The translations under genes were made by a program, and so were the position numbers. 64,000 nucleotides of DNA from Globodera rostochiensis (taxonomy: Eukaryota > Nematoda > Chromadorea > Rhabditida > Heteroderidae). The notes under the pieces were generated by a model, which was not told where the DNA came from, ran no database searches, and saw only the letters and a list, made by a program, of their open reading frames with translations. Positions 23,929 through 35,762 of the stretch are shown here, piece by piece. The DNA lies in the NCBI GenBank assembly GCA_018350325.1, contig JAEVLN010000001.1:5051254-5115253 (forward strand), read 5' to 3'. The stretch's first letter is position 1. Every line of letters starts with the position of its first letter.

Positions 23929-24480
23929 TTTCCAGCAATTATCAACCAAATAATTTGCTATAACAACAAATTCAAATTAATACGACACACAACGAAGAAT
24001 CCCGATACGGTCGCCGTTCGGTTTATAATTACAAATTGGATCAGTCATTCATCGAAATCAAAACAACATTCTTATCTGTAGCAAAAAGAATATTTTTATG
24101 AAATGGTAAAATGATGCTTTTGTCTTTTTTTGAATTTTTACATTCGCGCCAATTCAAAGGATGTTTCTTTCAACTTTCAGCCAATGTTTTTTTGTTCCAA
24201 CCTTTCGGGTGTTTTGTCGAGAAAATGGGTCCGAATTTTAGACGCGAAAACCCCAAATTATTTTTTCTAGTCGTTAAAACGACGAAATTTTCGACTAAAA
24301 ACATTTTTCGTGCATAACTCGCCAAAAAAAGGCTGCAAAAAAATAGGACAGAACGCCAAACATTTATTATTACCAACAATTTGTTCAAACATTATGTCGC
24401 TTTTTTCCTGAGGCAAAAACCCTAAAAATATTATCCCGACAAATTAATAATGATTAAAATATAGAAATTAACTACGTATA
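23929..24480. promoter_or_regulatory. Shared intergenic promoter of RNR2 and POLE3
   Basis: The 552 bp between the two start codons must serve both directions unless distant 5' exons exist. TTCGCGCCAA at 24143-24152 (reverse TTGGCGCGAA) matches the E2F-type core. E2F is the known activator of S-phase genes including ribonucleotide reductase and DNA polymerase subunits. The regulatory role is inferred from one short match. Confidence 0.45.
24286..24350. repeat. Dispersed repeat copy A
   Basis: A segment containing CGACTAAAAACATTTTTCGT, then GCATAACTCGCCAAAAAAA, is closely matched at 32876-32945. It lies in the spacer between RNR2 and POLE3 and suggests a dispersed non-autonomous element. Confidence 0.5.
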
Positions 24481-25285
24481 ATGGAAGTTAATCCAGCCGA
24501 TTTGAATTTTCCGAAAGCAGTGATCGCTCGCATTATTAAAGAGGCATTACCAGAAGGCGTTACAGTTTCAAAGGTATTTCGCTCTTGAACATACGTTTCT
24601 TAAATCAAGCATTTTGGTTTTTTCTATTTAATTGATTTTTATTTAACACAGGAAGCAAAAAATGCCATTGCTCGAAGTGCTGCCATATTCATTCTCCATG
24701 CGACTTCGCTTGCAAATGACAATGCCCAATCAAAAAAGCGCAAAAATTTGACTGCTGATGACATTTTATATGCCATTCACCAACTGGAGTGCGATGAACT
24801 TGAGAAACCGGTTTAAATTTTTTAAAAGTCGTTAAAAACGAGTTTCTGGACGACTTAGTGTTTTTATTTATTTTTTGAAAATGGCGGGGGAGATTTGTTT
24901 GAATTCGAGGGGTTCAACATTCGCTAATCCGACTCTCGGATTCGTGCTTCGCCAAGTTTTACCCTTTTACTTAAAAAAATTTCCGTCGGGACCCCCCTTT
25001 GTCCGTCAATTAGCATAAAGAAAGTTACAATCTCTGGAGTAAAGGATTCGATTTTAACAGGTAAAGGAGGCACTGGCTCTCTTTTCACAGAAGAAAGACC
25101 AACGACAACAACATCGTCGTGAAAAAAGAGCCGAAAATGCAGTAAAGAACCGGGAGAAAAAGCAAATTGAAAGGGGAGAAAAGGGGGAGTCTGAAGAGAT
25201 AGGGAGAGAGTATAGGCACGGTCGGGAAGGAGAGAACTTTGATGATGCAGAAGATGTTGATGATGAAGAACAACCAATGGAATAG
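24481..25285 (+). CDS. POLE3: DNA polymerase epsilon subunit 3 / CHRAC17-like histone-fold protein
   Basis: Three exons (24481-24573, 24652-24810, 25061-25285) total 477 bp, giving 158 aa. The histone fold reads [40 protein letters not shown] and [17 protein letters not shown], aligning with human POLE3 along its whole length. The third exon supplies the expected continuation ([12 protein letters not shown]) and an acidic/basic tail ending [15 protein letters not shown] premature stop two codons after 24810 appears if the second intron is retained. The partner is POLE4 in polymerase epsilon, and CHRAC remodelling in other animals; it acts in the nucleus. It is followed 195 bp later by the REPS-like gene on the same strand, so an operon is possible. 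Confidence 0.94.
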
Positions 25286-25472
25286 ACAAAAAGGTCGAGC
25301 AATGAGTTAATCACCTTTTTATATCGCTGATCTCTCGATAAATTGAAGCTTCCAGATATAAAACTAGCTATCTTTGGTTGCGATTTGAAAGTCACTAATA
25401 GCTAACTATCTTTGGGTCCAATTTTAAAGACTACTGATTATTCTCCAATGTTTTTTTTATATATCTTATTTT

Positions 25473-25474
25473 AG
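25473..25474 (+). promoter_or_regulatory. Candidate trans-splice acceptor before REPS-like gene
   Basis: TTATTTTAG ends five bases before the ATG at 25480, directly downstream of POLE3 on the same strand. This is what an internal operon gene with a spliced-leader acceptor looks like in nematodes. Confidence 0.4.
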
Positions 25475-25479
25475 CTATT

Positions 25480-28184
25480 ATGGCAACGCACGATTTTGAA
25501 AGCGGTTCTGGTGAACAGGTCAGTCCCCCAAAGCGCGTGAGCGAATCGGGTTACCGAAATGGTGTCGAACAGCTTCGAGGCGGGGATTCGCTGTTTTTAA
25601 TTTATCTAGCGTTAATTATCAAAATGAGTCGTTTTTTGGTTTTGTGAGGGTCCGGTGGCGTCGAAAGTGCCGCTGGGAAAACAGCGAAACTCGTTCCGGT
25701 GCGCTTTCCATGGGTGGGGCCTTTTACAAAGCGCGCATGTTTTGTTTAAATTTTTTAAGGCGTCTTCAACTGCAGATGAGATAGAATCTTCCAGTAGGAG
25801 GTCAACGACAGACGATTTCGGTGGGGATTCCGATGACGGTGGCGACTTGACTGACACGGATTCGAATGATGAGAACGAGCTCAGCAAGAATTCGACGCTG
25901 AAAGAACGCAGGAAATATGCGGACACGAATCTGCTCTCCGCAAAAACAAGTTGCAATAAAACAGAAAACCATTCATCTTTTTATGATTAGATACTCAAAG
26001 CGACAACGAAACTAAAAATTTGTTGGATGATGTGGGCGAGGACGTGGACGATGACTTTTTGAATCTGCAAGAGATGAACAGTCAGAGTAACCTTAACAGA
26101 ATGTTGGAGTTAGGTCTGTGAGTCAGCAACAGTTTAAGTCATTCATTTATAATTTAGACGAAAAACTCTTTGCGCTCTCTGACGAACAGCTGAATTATTA
26201 CACCGGATGCTTTCTTTACCTTCTGCAGAAGTCGCAGGTCGGCTTCCAACTCGCACAATTCAGTCAATTTGTTTTAATTATAATATTACTTTTAAGGGGG
26301 CTGCTTCTTTCCAAGGTGCTCTGCAAGGTCTGTTCAGTTTGTGGAATTGAATCGGTGTTTGTTTAAGGGACTGACAGAGTGATACTCGACTTTTTCCGCA
26401 AAAGCTCGCTCGACGATTTGACACTCTCTAAGATTTGGTCCCTCTGTGATGTGAATGAGGACGGTTTTTTAAATCTTGCTGAATTTGTCTCGGCAATGCA
26501 TCTGATCGTTTTGCACATTAAGGTGAAGATCATAAACAAATGGGGGGAAGGGTTGCGCCTTCTACTATAATTAAATCAATTAATTATAAAAACAAAACTG
26601 TTCGGCGATGGATTTGATTTTGTTGAAAGTCAAACCAAAAGAATAAAAGTATTATACGAGTTTCCACTTCCCTGGAAATGTAATATGTCTTAAGTTTTGA
26701 ATTCAGGGATCTGTTCCCATTCCGAGTCGCCTCCCTCCCTCTGTTCGCCCCGCCGAAACACCAACACGGACTTTGGTCCATTTTGAGGAAGGCTTTGCGT
26801 GTGCAGCGTCCAACCACTCACTTAGCAATTCTTCAACCAAAATCACTGCAGAGTGTGTATCTTCGAACTCGGGAAATAGTCAACTGCTAATAAGCAATGA
26901 AATAGGAGGAAGTACGCTTTTTGAGTATATTTTTTAATTTAAACCTTTCGTTTTTTTAACAAAAGGCCAAAATGGAGGGAAACCCGTGGTCGACAATTGC
27001 TCTTCTTTTGGCAAGCATACGACCAACGGCAAGCAGCACTCTCTGTCTGATGACCACTTGAACACACAACGAGGGGTTGTATATTGAAGTAACCATACTT
27101 GGCCATGGGGTGTGTCATGGGGGGGGGGGTTGACGCACTTCACGTACATTTATGGATTGACATTCCCTGTGTTACGCGCATTTGCATATTTAGACAGCCA
27201 TCGCCAAATTTTCAGATGTTCCACCGCTATTAGTCGATGGTCGGTAATTATTATTTTATTTTGGCAACTGACTTTTATTGTAGGCCACCCAACGGCATTG
27301 GACGGTGAGTTTCATTTTGACTTCTGGTCGGAGAACTTCGCAATAAATGCGTGTCAGCTGCCACTTCCTCGCACATTCTCCCCGAATTTGCGCGGTTGTT
27401 TTTGGCCACTACTCGAGGACCGCCGCCTCTGCCTCCTCACCGCGATTATAATTGCACGGCGGGGAGTGGGACAAAGGGACACGGTCGAAGGTACCACAAG
27501 AAAGGTTCAAAGCCAGCCAAGTCAATCTCATCAATATTTTAGTGTATCGCTGGACCTGAAGACCTTTTCCACACTTTCTTCAGATTTTGGCTGTCAACCA
27601 AAGTGAATGATTGTTAAAAAATTTTAGAGATAAATTATTTTTTTGAGACTTGCGAGAGACGAGCTCGATTGTTCAACTGCAGAAGCAGAACGTCTATTGT
27701 CAGAAAATACGACACGGTTAACCAGTGAAAAATCGACACAGGCAAATTGCAGCACGAGCACATTGGGAACACAGACAACTTGCAAGTTACAGCGTTTGTA
27801 GTGTATAGATGAAGACTTCTCTTACCGTTACGTTAAGGCTAATGGGGGGGGGGGTTGTTTCTGGGTTTATAGTTCGCTGGTGACAATAGCAGCCAAGTCT
27901 TTGATCATTTTGACGATAATTGTAAGAAATTAAATATTTTTTAAGTGGATTGCTGGGAAGAAACTCTCCCAATGTGCGTTAAGTCGGAGCTGAACACCAA
28001 CTCCAAGGCAAAAGAGCATTGCAAAATGTTGCAGATGATTAATGAACAACTCGAAGAGGAACGAACGAAATTGAAGCAAATACGCCTACAGGTCCAACTA
28101 CGCATTAACGAGGCGGAAAGAATGACTGACGAATTTATTCAAAAATCCGCAAATAAAAAAGCGAACAAACCGACGCCGTTGTGA
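25480..28184 (+). CDS. EH-domain endocytic adaptor, REPS1/2-like
   Basis: The model starts MATHDFESGSGEQ and stops at 28182-28184. Exons downstream carry an acidic Ser/Asp-rich region (about 25660-26110). The EH domain follows at 26120-26540 with DEQLNYYTGCFLYLLQKSQ, VILDFFRKSSLDDLTLSKIW, a calcium-loop-like LCDVNEDGFLNLAEF and SAMHLIVLHIK. A following VPIPSRLPPSVRP segment corresponds to the proline-rich tail after the second EH domain of human REPS1. The last exon (27945-28184) is a coiled coil (KMLQMINEQLEEERTKLKQI). Such proteins bind NPF motifs in endocytosis and Ral signalling. Exon borders in 26560-27940 were not all resolved, and that part is only partly translated with confidence. 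Confidence 0.75.
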
Positions 28185-28199
28185 TTCATATTGTGCTGT

Positions 28200-28952
28200 A
28201 CAGGACCGTACCCAGGGGGGCAAGGAGATTTGACCCCTTCCCCCCCCCCCCACCCCGAATTCGAAAAATTTAAAAGGAAATTGATAAAGCGATTTTATTA
28301 ACATTTTGTCGGGGCCTTTTGTGCAGGAGACCTTTTGTTGTCGAGTGTATCACAAACCCATTAAGAATTTGAAATTTGCATAAATGTATAGTTTAATACG
28401 AGTTAAAAGCAAATCCGACAATTTGGTTCCGAACTATTTCCTCCGAAGTTTTATAAGCCCAATAAAACCTGAAGGGTTTGTTAAATATCGCTGGACTAGG
28501 GTAAATAAACGGCCATTCAAAAAGCGCTTTGCCTAATAAATTTTTTGATTGTTCTGTCGTTTTAAACGCTATGCGATTTTTAGCCATTTTGTTTCTGGGG
28601 GTTTTCCGCTTGCTTCTAATTACGACCACCGGGGGGCATCCACTACAAAACAGCCACGTAATATCTTTTGTCCGAAATATGACCAACAAACATTTACGCA
28701 TAAAACAGCGATAACACAAGAAAAAAAGACGCGACGCCAGCAAACATTTGGTTTGAACATCAAGCTGGAACTCAAGCGAGGAACTTACGAATTGAAAAAC
28801 CAAAATAGATCAGTCAACGAATGGTTCATAATGATGATTAAAATATAAATGAAACCGACGGGATTTGATAATATTAGAAAAATCAATCCAAAAAATAACG
28901 ACAATTTCCAGCAAATTCATCCACATCAATTCGTTTTCCGACAAATTCATCA
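28200..28952. other. Spacer between convergent genes
   Basis: It contains the 3' UTRs of the REPS-like gene (plus) and the KH-domain gene (minus). A C run lies at 28240-28252. No independent gene was supported; the open frames at 28393-28848 have no recognisable domain. Confidence 0.45.
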
Positions 28953-31423
28953 TTACTGCATGTAAAGCTGCTGCTGAGGGCGTTGTGCCTGGGCGGCGGC
29001 CTGGTTCTGTTTCATCTGAGCCTCAATAAGAGATGCCTGCTCATGCATTCCCATAGTGCGGTAGTAGTCGGCCCATTGGGCGCTGTAATCCGGCTGCCCG
29101 GTTTGAGGATTGATGGTGGGAGCAGCAGCTGAAATAAGAATTACGTTCATCTTCTAAACTCGACAAATGAATAGTGCTAACGAGCCAAGCAAAAAAAGAA
29201 CCGAGGCCCCAAGATTAAGCCAAACTATATACATGAAATAGCGCCGATGCCAGCAGAGACAGCTTGTTGGGGCTGTGCGATAGCCGCCTGTTGCTGGTGG
29301 ATTTGCTGTGGTTGCACTTGAGACGGATGGAGTTGTGCAGCTTGTGAGACGGCGGTTTGCATGGTTCCGGGCATGGTTTGGTAGTGTTGAGTTGGCGTGG
29401 CACCGAAAGAAGCAGGTTGGGTTGCAGGACCACCCGCAATCGCCATCGCTTGTTGCTGGTTGTAATATTGTGTCCAAGCAGAAGGGTCCTGCTGAGCAGG
29501 CGCCGCATCTGAGAAAAACAATGATTGCTTCGTTGACGAAATAGAAGCTCGGAGTATTGCTCAGTAGGAATAACTAGTTCAAATGCATACTGAAGGGTTG
29601 TTGTTGTTGGTGGTGTGTTGTAGGTCCGTAAGGATTTCCGACGGCCAAGGGCGTATTGGCATTCGAAATGCCAGTGCTTCCATGGAAGGTTGGAAGCGGT
29701 GTGCCAGGCGCGACATCGCCCACTTTGATACGGATGATGTGTTGGACATGATGAATTTGGTAGGGAGTGCCCTTTATGACGAACACTTTCTCATTTGAAT
29801 TAGGCGGCGATTCTCGCGACAGTTCGACATGCGCCCCAGTCTCAGCGCCAATCTGATTTGGAATTTTAACTATCAAAAAACGACAATTCTCAAGCGTTAG
29901 AACCTGTTTAATGGTGTCACCGCCCTTCCCAATGACCAGACCGGTCTTGTTTGCCGGGACATGCATGTAGAAGGTTTCCTGCTGTCCTCCTCCGCCTGAA
30001 CTTCGAGTCACAAGTTCAGAAATCATCTGAGTCGCGCGGTTAATTTGCTCCGGTGTGCCTTGGATCACCGCACAGCGTTCTTGCAGATTAGGATCTGAAA
30101 ACGCAAATGTAGAATTAAGTAACGATTGTCTCAAAGTCCGTCATTTTCTTATTCGAAAATGTTTGTTTCAGATCATCAAAGGACATGTTTTACAAAGTTC
30201 AAACATGTACATTCGAAAACCTAATTCTCTCTTGCACTTTTATGACGCTTTGTAACTGATAGAAACAATTACATAGTTCTTAGAAAGTGCATAATACGTG
30301 GAAAGAAATTTGTTGAGCTCCTGGGTAGTTAACTATTCTGGATTATAACTTAGGATTAGCTTTAACTCCAAAAAAGAACTAACCGTCGGGTTTAAACTGG
30401 ATTTTGGCGCCTGTTTCAGCAGCCAAACGTTTGATGGTTTCTCCTCCTTTTCCGATAATTATTCCAACCGAAGTTCGTGGAACAATCACTTCTCCAATCG
30501 AACGCGGAGCATTTCCACCGCCACCACCTCCGCCGCTTCCACCACGGAGTGTTTGAGCAAGGTTTGGCTGGGAACCATCACCAGTGAGTAATTGCTCGAT
30601 GATTCGCTTTGCGTTATCGACTTTGTCAGGTGGTCCGGAAATTCGCAAGGGCTTCTAAAACTTTTGCATTGGAAATCTGTTCATTGACAAAGAATTAACA
30701 ATTTTGAATTGATTAACTGAATCGTTCTTAAAAAATTTCTTGTTCAAATATGATTCGAGAATTCCGCCCATTATTCTTCCCCAAGATACCGTTCCCATAG
30801 TCGGTTGATGACTTTCCTGCACTAACATCATTTTGACACCAATTTGCTCCTTAACAAAATCAGATCAAAAATCGTGTTTTAAGTTTACAAACCTGGAGGC
30901 CTTTGATGGTTTCGCCGTTCTTCCCAATGATCAGCCCACATTTAGCTCCGGGAACGCTTAGCTCGATTGTTATTGAATTCGCTCCGTTTTGTATTCCAGG
31001 CGCAGTTCTGTTGCTGCGTTCAAGAACTTCTTGGATCAGTTGTTTCGCTTTGCTACAAAAGTGATTAGGTATCAAATAACCAAGAACGGTTAAACAGCGA
31101 AACACACTCAATGTTCTGTCGTACGCCCTGCAACGTGCACTGACGGAATCCGCTTACGTTACTCTCGCCAGACATTTGCACGCGACAGCTGCTTTGCTGT
31201 TGAATGAGCTGGATTTGTTCACCGCCACGTCCGATCACTGAACAATTTTGGTGAACCGGGTCACAATTACACAAGCGAGTAAACTATTTTATTTTGATAA
31301 GCAAACTTCGAGACATTCATGAGTTATAGAAGTTAAATTACCAAGCCCAACCGCACTCTCGGGGATGTCAACTGTCTCGACCACAGTCTCTGCTACCTGT
31401 GCACCCATACCAACGTTAGCCAT
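28953..31423 (-). CDS. Multi-KH-domain RNA/DNA-binding protein, FUBP-like
   Basis: The coding sequence ends at 28953 (TAA) and the first supported ATG is at 31423; an in-frame upstream segment (YPAKRKSNGTD) suggests it may start earlier. Four KH domains are seen, with GxxG loops VIGRGGEQI (31240-31120), LIIGKNGETIKGLQ (about 30920), IIIGKGGETIKRLAAETG (about 30430) and LVIGKGGDTIKQV (about 29930). The C-terminus is Gln/Ala/Tyr-rich with repeats like DPSAWTQYYNQQQ and PDYSAQWADYYRTMGMHEQA, matching the FUBP C-terminal tyrosine-rich motif. FUBPs bind single-stranded nucleic acid in transcription and splicing. Several introns separate the domains; borders around 30700-30860 are uncertain. Confidence 0.88.
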
Positions 31424-33250
31424 GTCGGTACCGTTACTCTTTCGCTTGGCCGGATAAACTAAAACAAAAAGTTTAGAGACCGTCGGCAGTTATGACCCCC
31501 AAATTTCAGTATGCAAAATGCTTTAATCGGAAATGTGAACATGAAATTCAAAGTTTGCAAACCGTACAAACACTATGAAATTGCGTGTGGTAAATGCAAA
31601 ATGGAAATATATTGGTGTGGATGAAAATGTGTGGCAAATGCGGAATTGCGACAAATGTTATTTGTACGTACAATTCAAGTCGTCGGAAAAAGTTCTCTTC
31701 TGTCCTCCGTTAGAAGCAGCAAGCTAAATAAATGCGTAATCATAAAATGGGCACAACGAGGCAGACCTCGCCTGCTGTATACTCTAAATACCGACCGCTC
31801 AATTTTAGACATTGCAAATGAAATGGCAAGTTGTAATTAAAATTGAAATAAAAAGGCAATGCAATGTAAATGTGTAATGTAAAGTCAATTAGTCAACATC
31901 AAAAATATCATCGAAATCAAATCATTGTCAAACATATAATTTTGACCAAAATGTGCGTGAAATTCTCATGACACCAAAGCAATAAAAATGTCAAAATATT
32001 GCAAATAAAAAATTAAATAGCTAATTTAATTTGTAAATTGGACAGAACAACTTTTCCCAACCCAATCGTTGTTTATGGTCTTCGCAAAAAAAAATAAAGA
32101 TCACCTGTTTCGATCTCTGTAGTGCGGATTCGATCTCTGGATCTGTCAGTTGTTGTATAGCAGAGTCTTTCATCAGAAGGCAAAAGCCAGCATCGAATAG
32201 TTTCGTTTGTTGATTATAGCAAATATGATCTTAATTAATGTCTTGTTTTAAATTTAATGCAAAAATATTCCATTTTACCAGTCCCTTCTTTAAAGTCAAA
32301 TAACCGATTTTCTTTCAGATATAACTCGAATCGACTAGCTCTTCTATTAACATCTACAGACCTAGTGCTTTCAAATGATACGAAGATTTTTTGATTTGGT
32401 TAAATAAGCAAAAATGTTATAACGTTTCAAACTTGTCGGCGCCAAATTGACTCCGGAGTGTTCTGTTTGTAAAAATCGATATTTTTCGAAAAAGCCCGTT
32501 TCAAAACTCGGCTTGGCTAACTCGTCGGGCGGTTGAATCATACCAAAAGAACAAATTGTTAGAGTTAACAAACATAATTTTATTCTTTCGATCTTTAAGG
32601 GTTATTGGGCAAAAAAAGAAGTCGATTTATGGGGTGCATTTTTGAGTATGAAAAAAAAATTTCTTTGAAAGATCTTGCCAAGAAAATATTTAAATGAATT
32701 TTATGAAACTTTTTGAAAAATGGGAGATATTGGCAAGAAAAATTTAATTTGAATTTTTTTGGAATTTCTTAATAAATTTTTTGGAAAAGGCAAAATAGGT
32801 AGGTTTAGTCTCAAAATCTCTCAAGATTATTTTAGTCATGAAATTCTCGAAATGGTAATTAAAAGGAGGAAAAAAATTTCCGACTAGAAACATGTTTTTC
32901 GTGCATATCTCGCCAATACAAAACCGCAGAAAAAATAACCAAAAGACTAGAAATCCGGGCCCTATTCATTTTATACTCAACTTACCGATTTGCTTACTCG
33001 ACGGAATTTCCACATCTGCCCCCCAACGGAAATGCTAATTCAAACGCGAAAATTGAGGTGTAATTCCATGTGCTGTCTAGTGGACCGATCGAGATTTCGA
33101 TCGGTCCGATCTCTAGTGCTGCCAGGCCTCGCGGTGAAAAATTGGAAATTTACTTTGTCTTTAGTAATTACTCTACGTTTTGTGATTTATTGGATTAAAA
33201 CAAGTATTATAATTTTAGGTTTACGAATAGCCAGGTTAACCTGCATATCA
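31424..33250. other. AT-rich intergenic region
   Basis: This spacer separates the divergent KH-domain and CDC73 genes. It is AT-rich, with no convincing coding frame. It holds copy B of a dispersed repeat near 32880 and patches of low complexity (TTTGAAAAA-type) between 32640 and 32860. Confidence 0.45.
32876..32945. repeat. Dispersed repeat copy B
   Basis: CGACTAGAAACATGTTTTTC, then GTGCATATCTCGCCAATAC, matches copy A at 24286-24350 with a few substitutions and small gaps. The two copies are on the same strand, 8.6 kb apart. Confidence 0.5.
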
Positions 33251-35430
33251 ATGGCGGACCCTTTGACTTTGCTACAAGAATATACAACAGGAAAGCGCGG
33301 ATTACGGGAGCTGAAACACGTATTGTAATTGTATATTTGATACCTTTTCATGGCTATTCCTCTTTTCTAAAATTTAAGAAAAATAAAACAAAACAAACTG
33401 TTAACGATTTTCTTCAGGGTGGCACTTCGTATTATGTATTCGACGATGCAGCGTATCCGCATGATGCTAAAACCAATTTGAGCGTTTACAACAAGCCCGA
33501 TGAGTATTATTCCATCGAGTCAATTTTGAACTTCTGGAGAATGCGCGAAATGCAGCACACGGCGTATGTACGCGATGTCTCCGGGAAGGGTATCGCGTCG
33601 ATAACGCGAGTTCAACGGTAAAACGACATGACCAGAGCTCCGGAGCTTTTTACTTTGATGATTCAATGTTATGTTTTAGCCGCGATTTGATCGACTTCCT
33701 GCGGGGAGGTCCTCTGCCCAAAGAAGCAAATATGTTGGCCCCAATTCCTCCGCCGATCCCGGCATCTCGCCTTCAAGACGAGAGGAATCAGCTCGAACCA
33801 CCAGACAAGAAAAAACCTCGTCTTGAACAGGAAAAGAAAGGGTACTTCGAACGTGGATTTGTTTTATTCGAACATTGCTTTCAGCCAAAGAATTGACAAA
33901 ATATTAGACATGTCAACGGACAAAGGGGACGAGACCGAAGTCAGAGGACTCAGCAGTGAATTGCCGGCCGAGAAAGTTGCCCAATTGCGCACTCTCGTTA
34001 AGAAAAACATGAAGAACAAGCCACTTGATGACGAAAGGTGAGTTGGAACGAGTTTGATGGTCACCGACGAATTCAAAGTTTTGCACCAATATCTGACATG
34101 GTCATGCCGGATGCGAGCAACGATGCAATAGGAAGGTTTATTGCGGAGAAAGAAAGACTGAGAAAGGATCGGACTACGTGTCTCGAGTCCCAATCAAGAG
34201 ACTTTTCTGGCGTTCTGACCGCGCTAAAGGACATTCAGGTCTTTCCGTCCATTGTTAACTGCGAGTCATTTGCATTACAGGTGCGAGAAAACCAGGCCAA
34301 AAGCCATCCACAGCTTGAATCTTCATTGTCCGGGCTCTCGCAATCGCAATCTTCACGAGTTCAAAAGTCGCTAATGCCTGGCGGGTACAGTCGATACGAC
34401 CAAGAAATCTTCCAAAAAGAAACGGTGGCGGACTTTGAGATTGAAACCGACCTGAGCTTTCATGGCAAGTATTTTTGCGAGTCAGCAAATTGAACGCATT
34501 TAAAAGGGAATGCTGCGCTGAACCAACGTATTGGCAGTGCACAACATCGCCCCTCTACTGCGCCAACATCGAATGGTGTTCAAAGGCCGGATCAACGACG
34601 AACCATCTCCGGAGGGCCTGTCACAAATGCAGTTCGTCAGCCTGGACCTCAAAAGCGCGTGTCACGGGTTCCAATCATCATAATCCCAGCCGGAGCAGGC
34701 TCTCTCATTACGATTTATAATGCTCAGGATATTTTGCAGGTCCCAAATGATTAAAAATGCTAAAAAAACGATTTGTTAAAGGATTTGCGCTACGTTAGCA
34801 CCGAAGAGAAGAAGCAGTTCAGCAATAAACGTGAGAATGAGTTGTTGCTTCAGATCCCCAAAAACGGGGCCACCGTCCCGTATCGTGTCGTCGACAACCC
34901 GACGCGCTTAAAAGACGACGAATGGGAACGGGTGGTTGCGGTGTTTGTGCAGGTATTTTATCTGTGATTTGTTTAGTATTAGCGAGGTATTGAACTTCTG
35001 TTCTTTGAAAGAAGTTTTAGGTGTCACTCAATTAAATTTGATTTGTTTTTTCTCTTGATTTTTTGCACTAAATCTGCGAGCAAATTGTTTGAGGGTCATA
35101 GGATTTACTAGTAGAAGTACCATAAGCGATTTTAGGGTCCGGCTTGGCAGTTTAAAAATTGGAAGTGGAATGGAAATCCAGTGGAGATTTTTGCGAACAT
35201 TGCTGCATTTCACCTGCAGTTCGACGAGCTTCCAACCGACCCAAATGTGAAGAAATGGAGGTGACTTTGGTTTCTTAGGTGAAAGAATCGACATTTAATG
35301 CTTAAGTGTACAAGTGCTGAAATTGTCCCGTTCGAAGAGACATTTGGACCGGGCGGAATTGCACAAATTTTGGGAGATGTTGGATCGGCACATTTCGAAA
35401 AGCAACAAGAGGGAGTGGATCAGATATTAG
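33251..35430 (+). CDS. cdc-73: CDC73/parafibromin, PAF1 complex subunit, with one apparent 1-bp deletion
   Basis: Ten exons (33251-33330, 33418-33617, 33680-33841, 33885-34037, 34079-34238, 34281-34464, 34507-34739, 34782-34952, 35136-35260, 35307-35430) give 530 aa if one base is added, against 531 in the human protein. The N-terminus [11 protein letters not shown] matches the family start. The C-terminal Ras-like domain is unmistakable: [54 protein letters not shown] and [22 protein letters not shown]1C works with RNA polymerase II in elongation. Between exon-1 codons for TTGK and ARITG the frame shifts by one at AAA 33292-33294. The intron 34465-34506 has a GC donor (ATG|GCAAGT). Confidence 0.93.
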
Positions 35431-35762
35431 CGAAGCTGCACATTTTTTGCATTTTTCGAAAATTTAACTATTCATTGAGCGTTCATGTATTATATGTAAT
35501 TCATCAAAGGCTTTATCACTAATTAGGGAAACTTGTGGGGGCGGGGGATTGCTTGCAATTTAAACTGAATTACTATAAGCGGTCGTGTGTTGGTGAGTCA
35601 TTATTTTACGAGGGGCGGGTGCTTCAAAGCCTCCCTCTTGAAATTAAAGTATATATTTGATTTTCGCGAAATAGTTGCGCTTTTCTTGAACGAATGCGTA
35701 AAAACAGCGGTTAGAGTTACGCTTTTCTGGTTTGTTTCAAACGATTGCTGTTGATTCTTCTA

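Noticed and set aside
27112..27606. 164-codon plus-strand frame as a separate gene
   Set aside because: It overlaps G-runs and several splice-like sites inside the EH-domain gene; parts are probably exons of that gene, but the frame as a whole is not a protein family.
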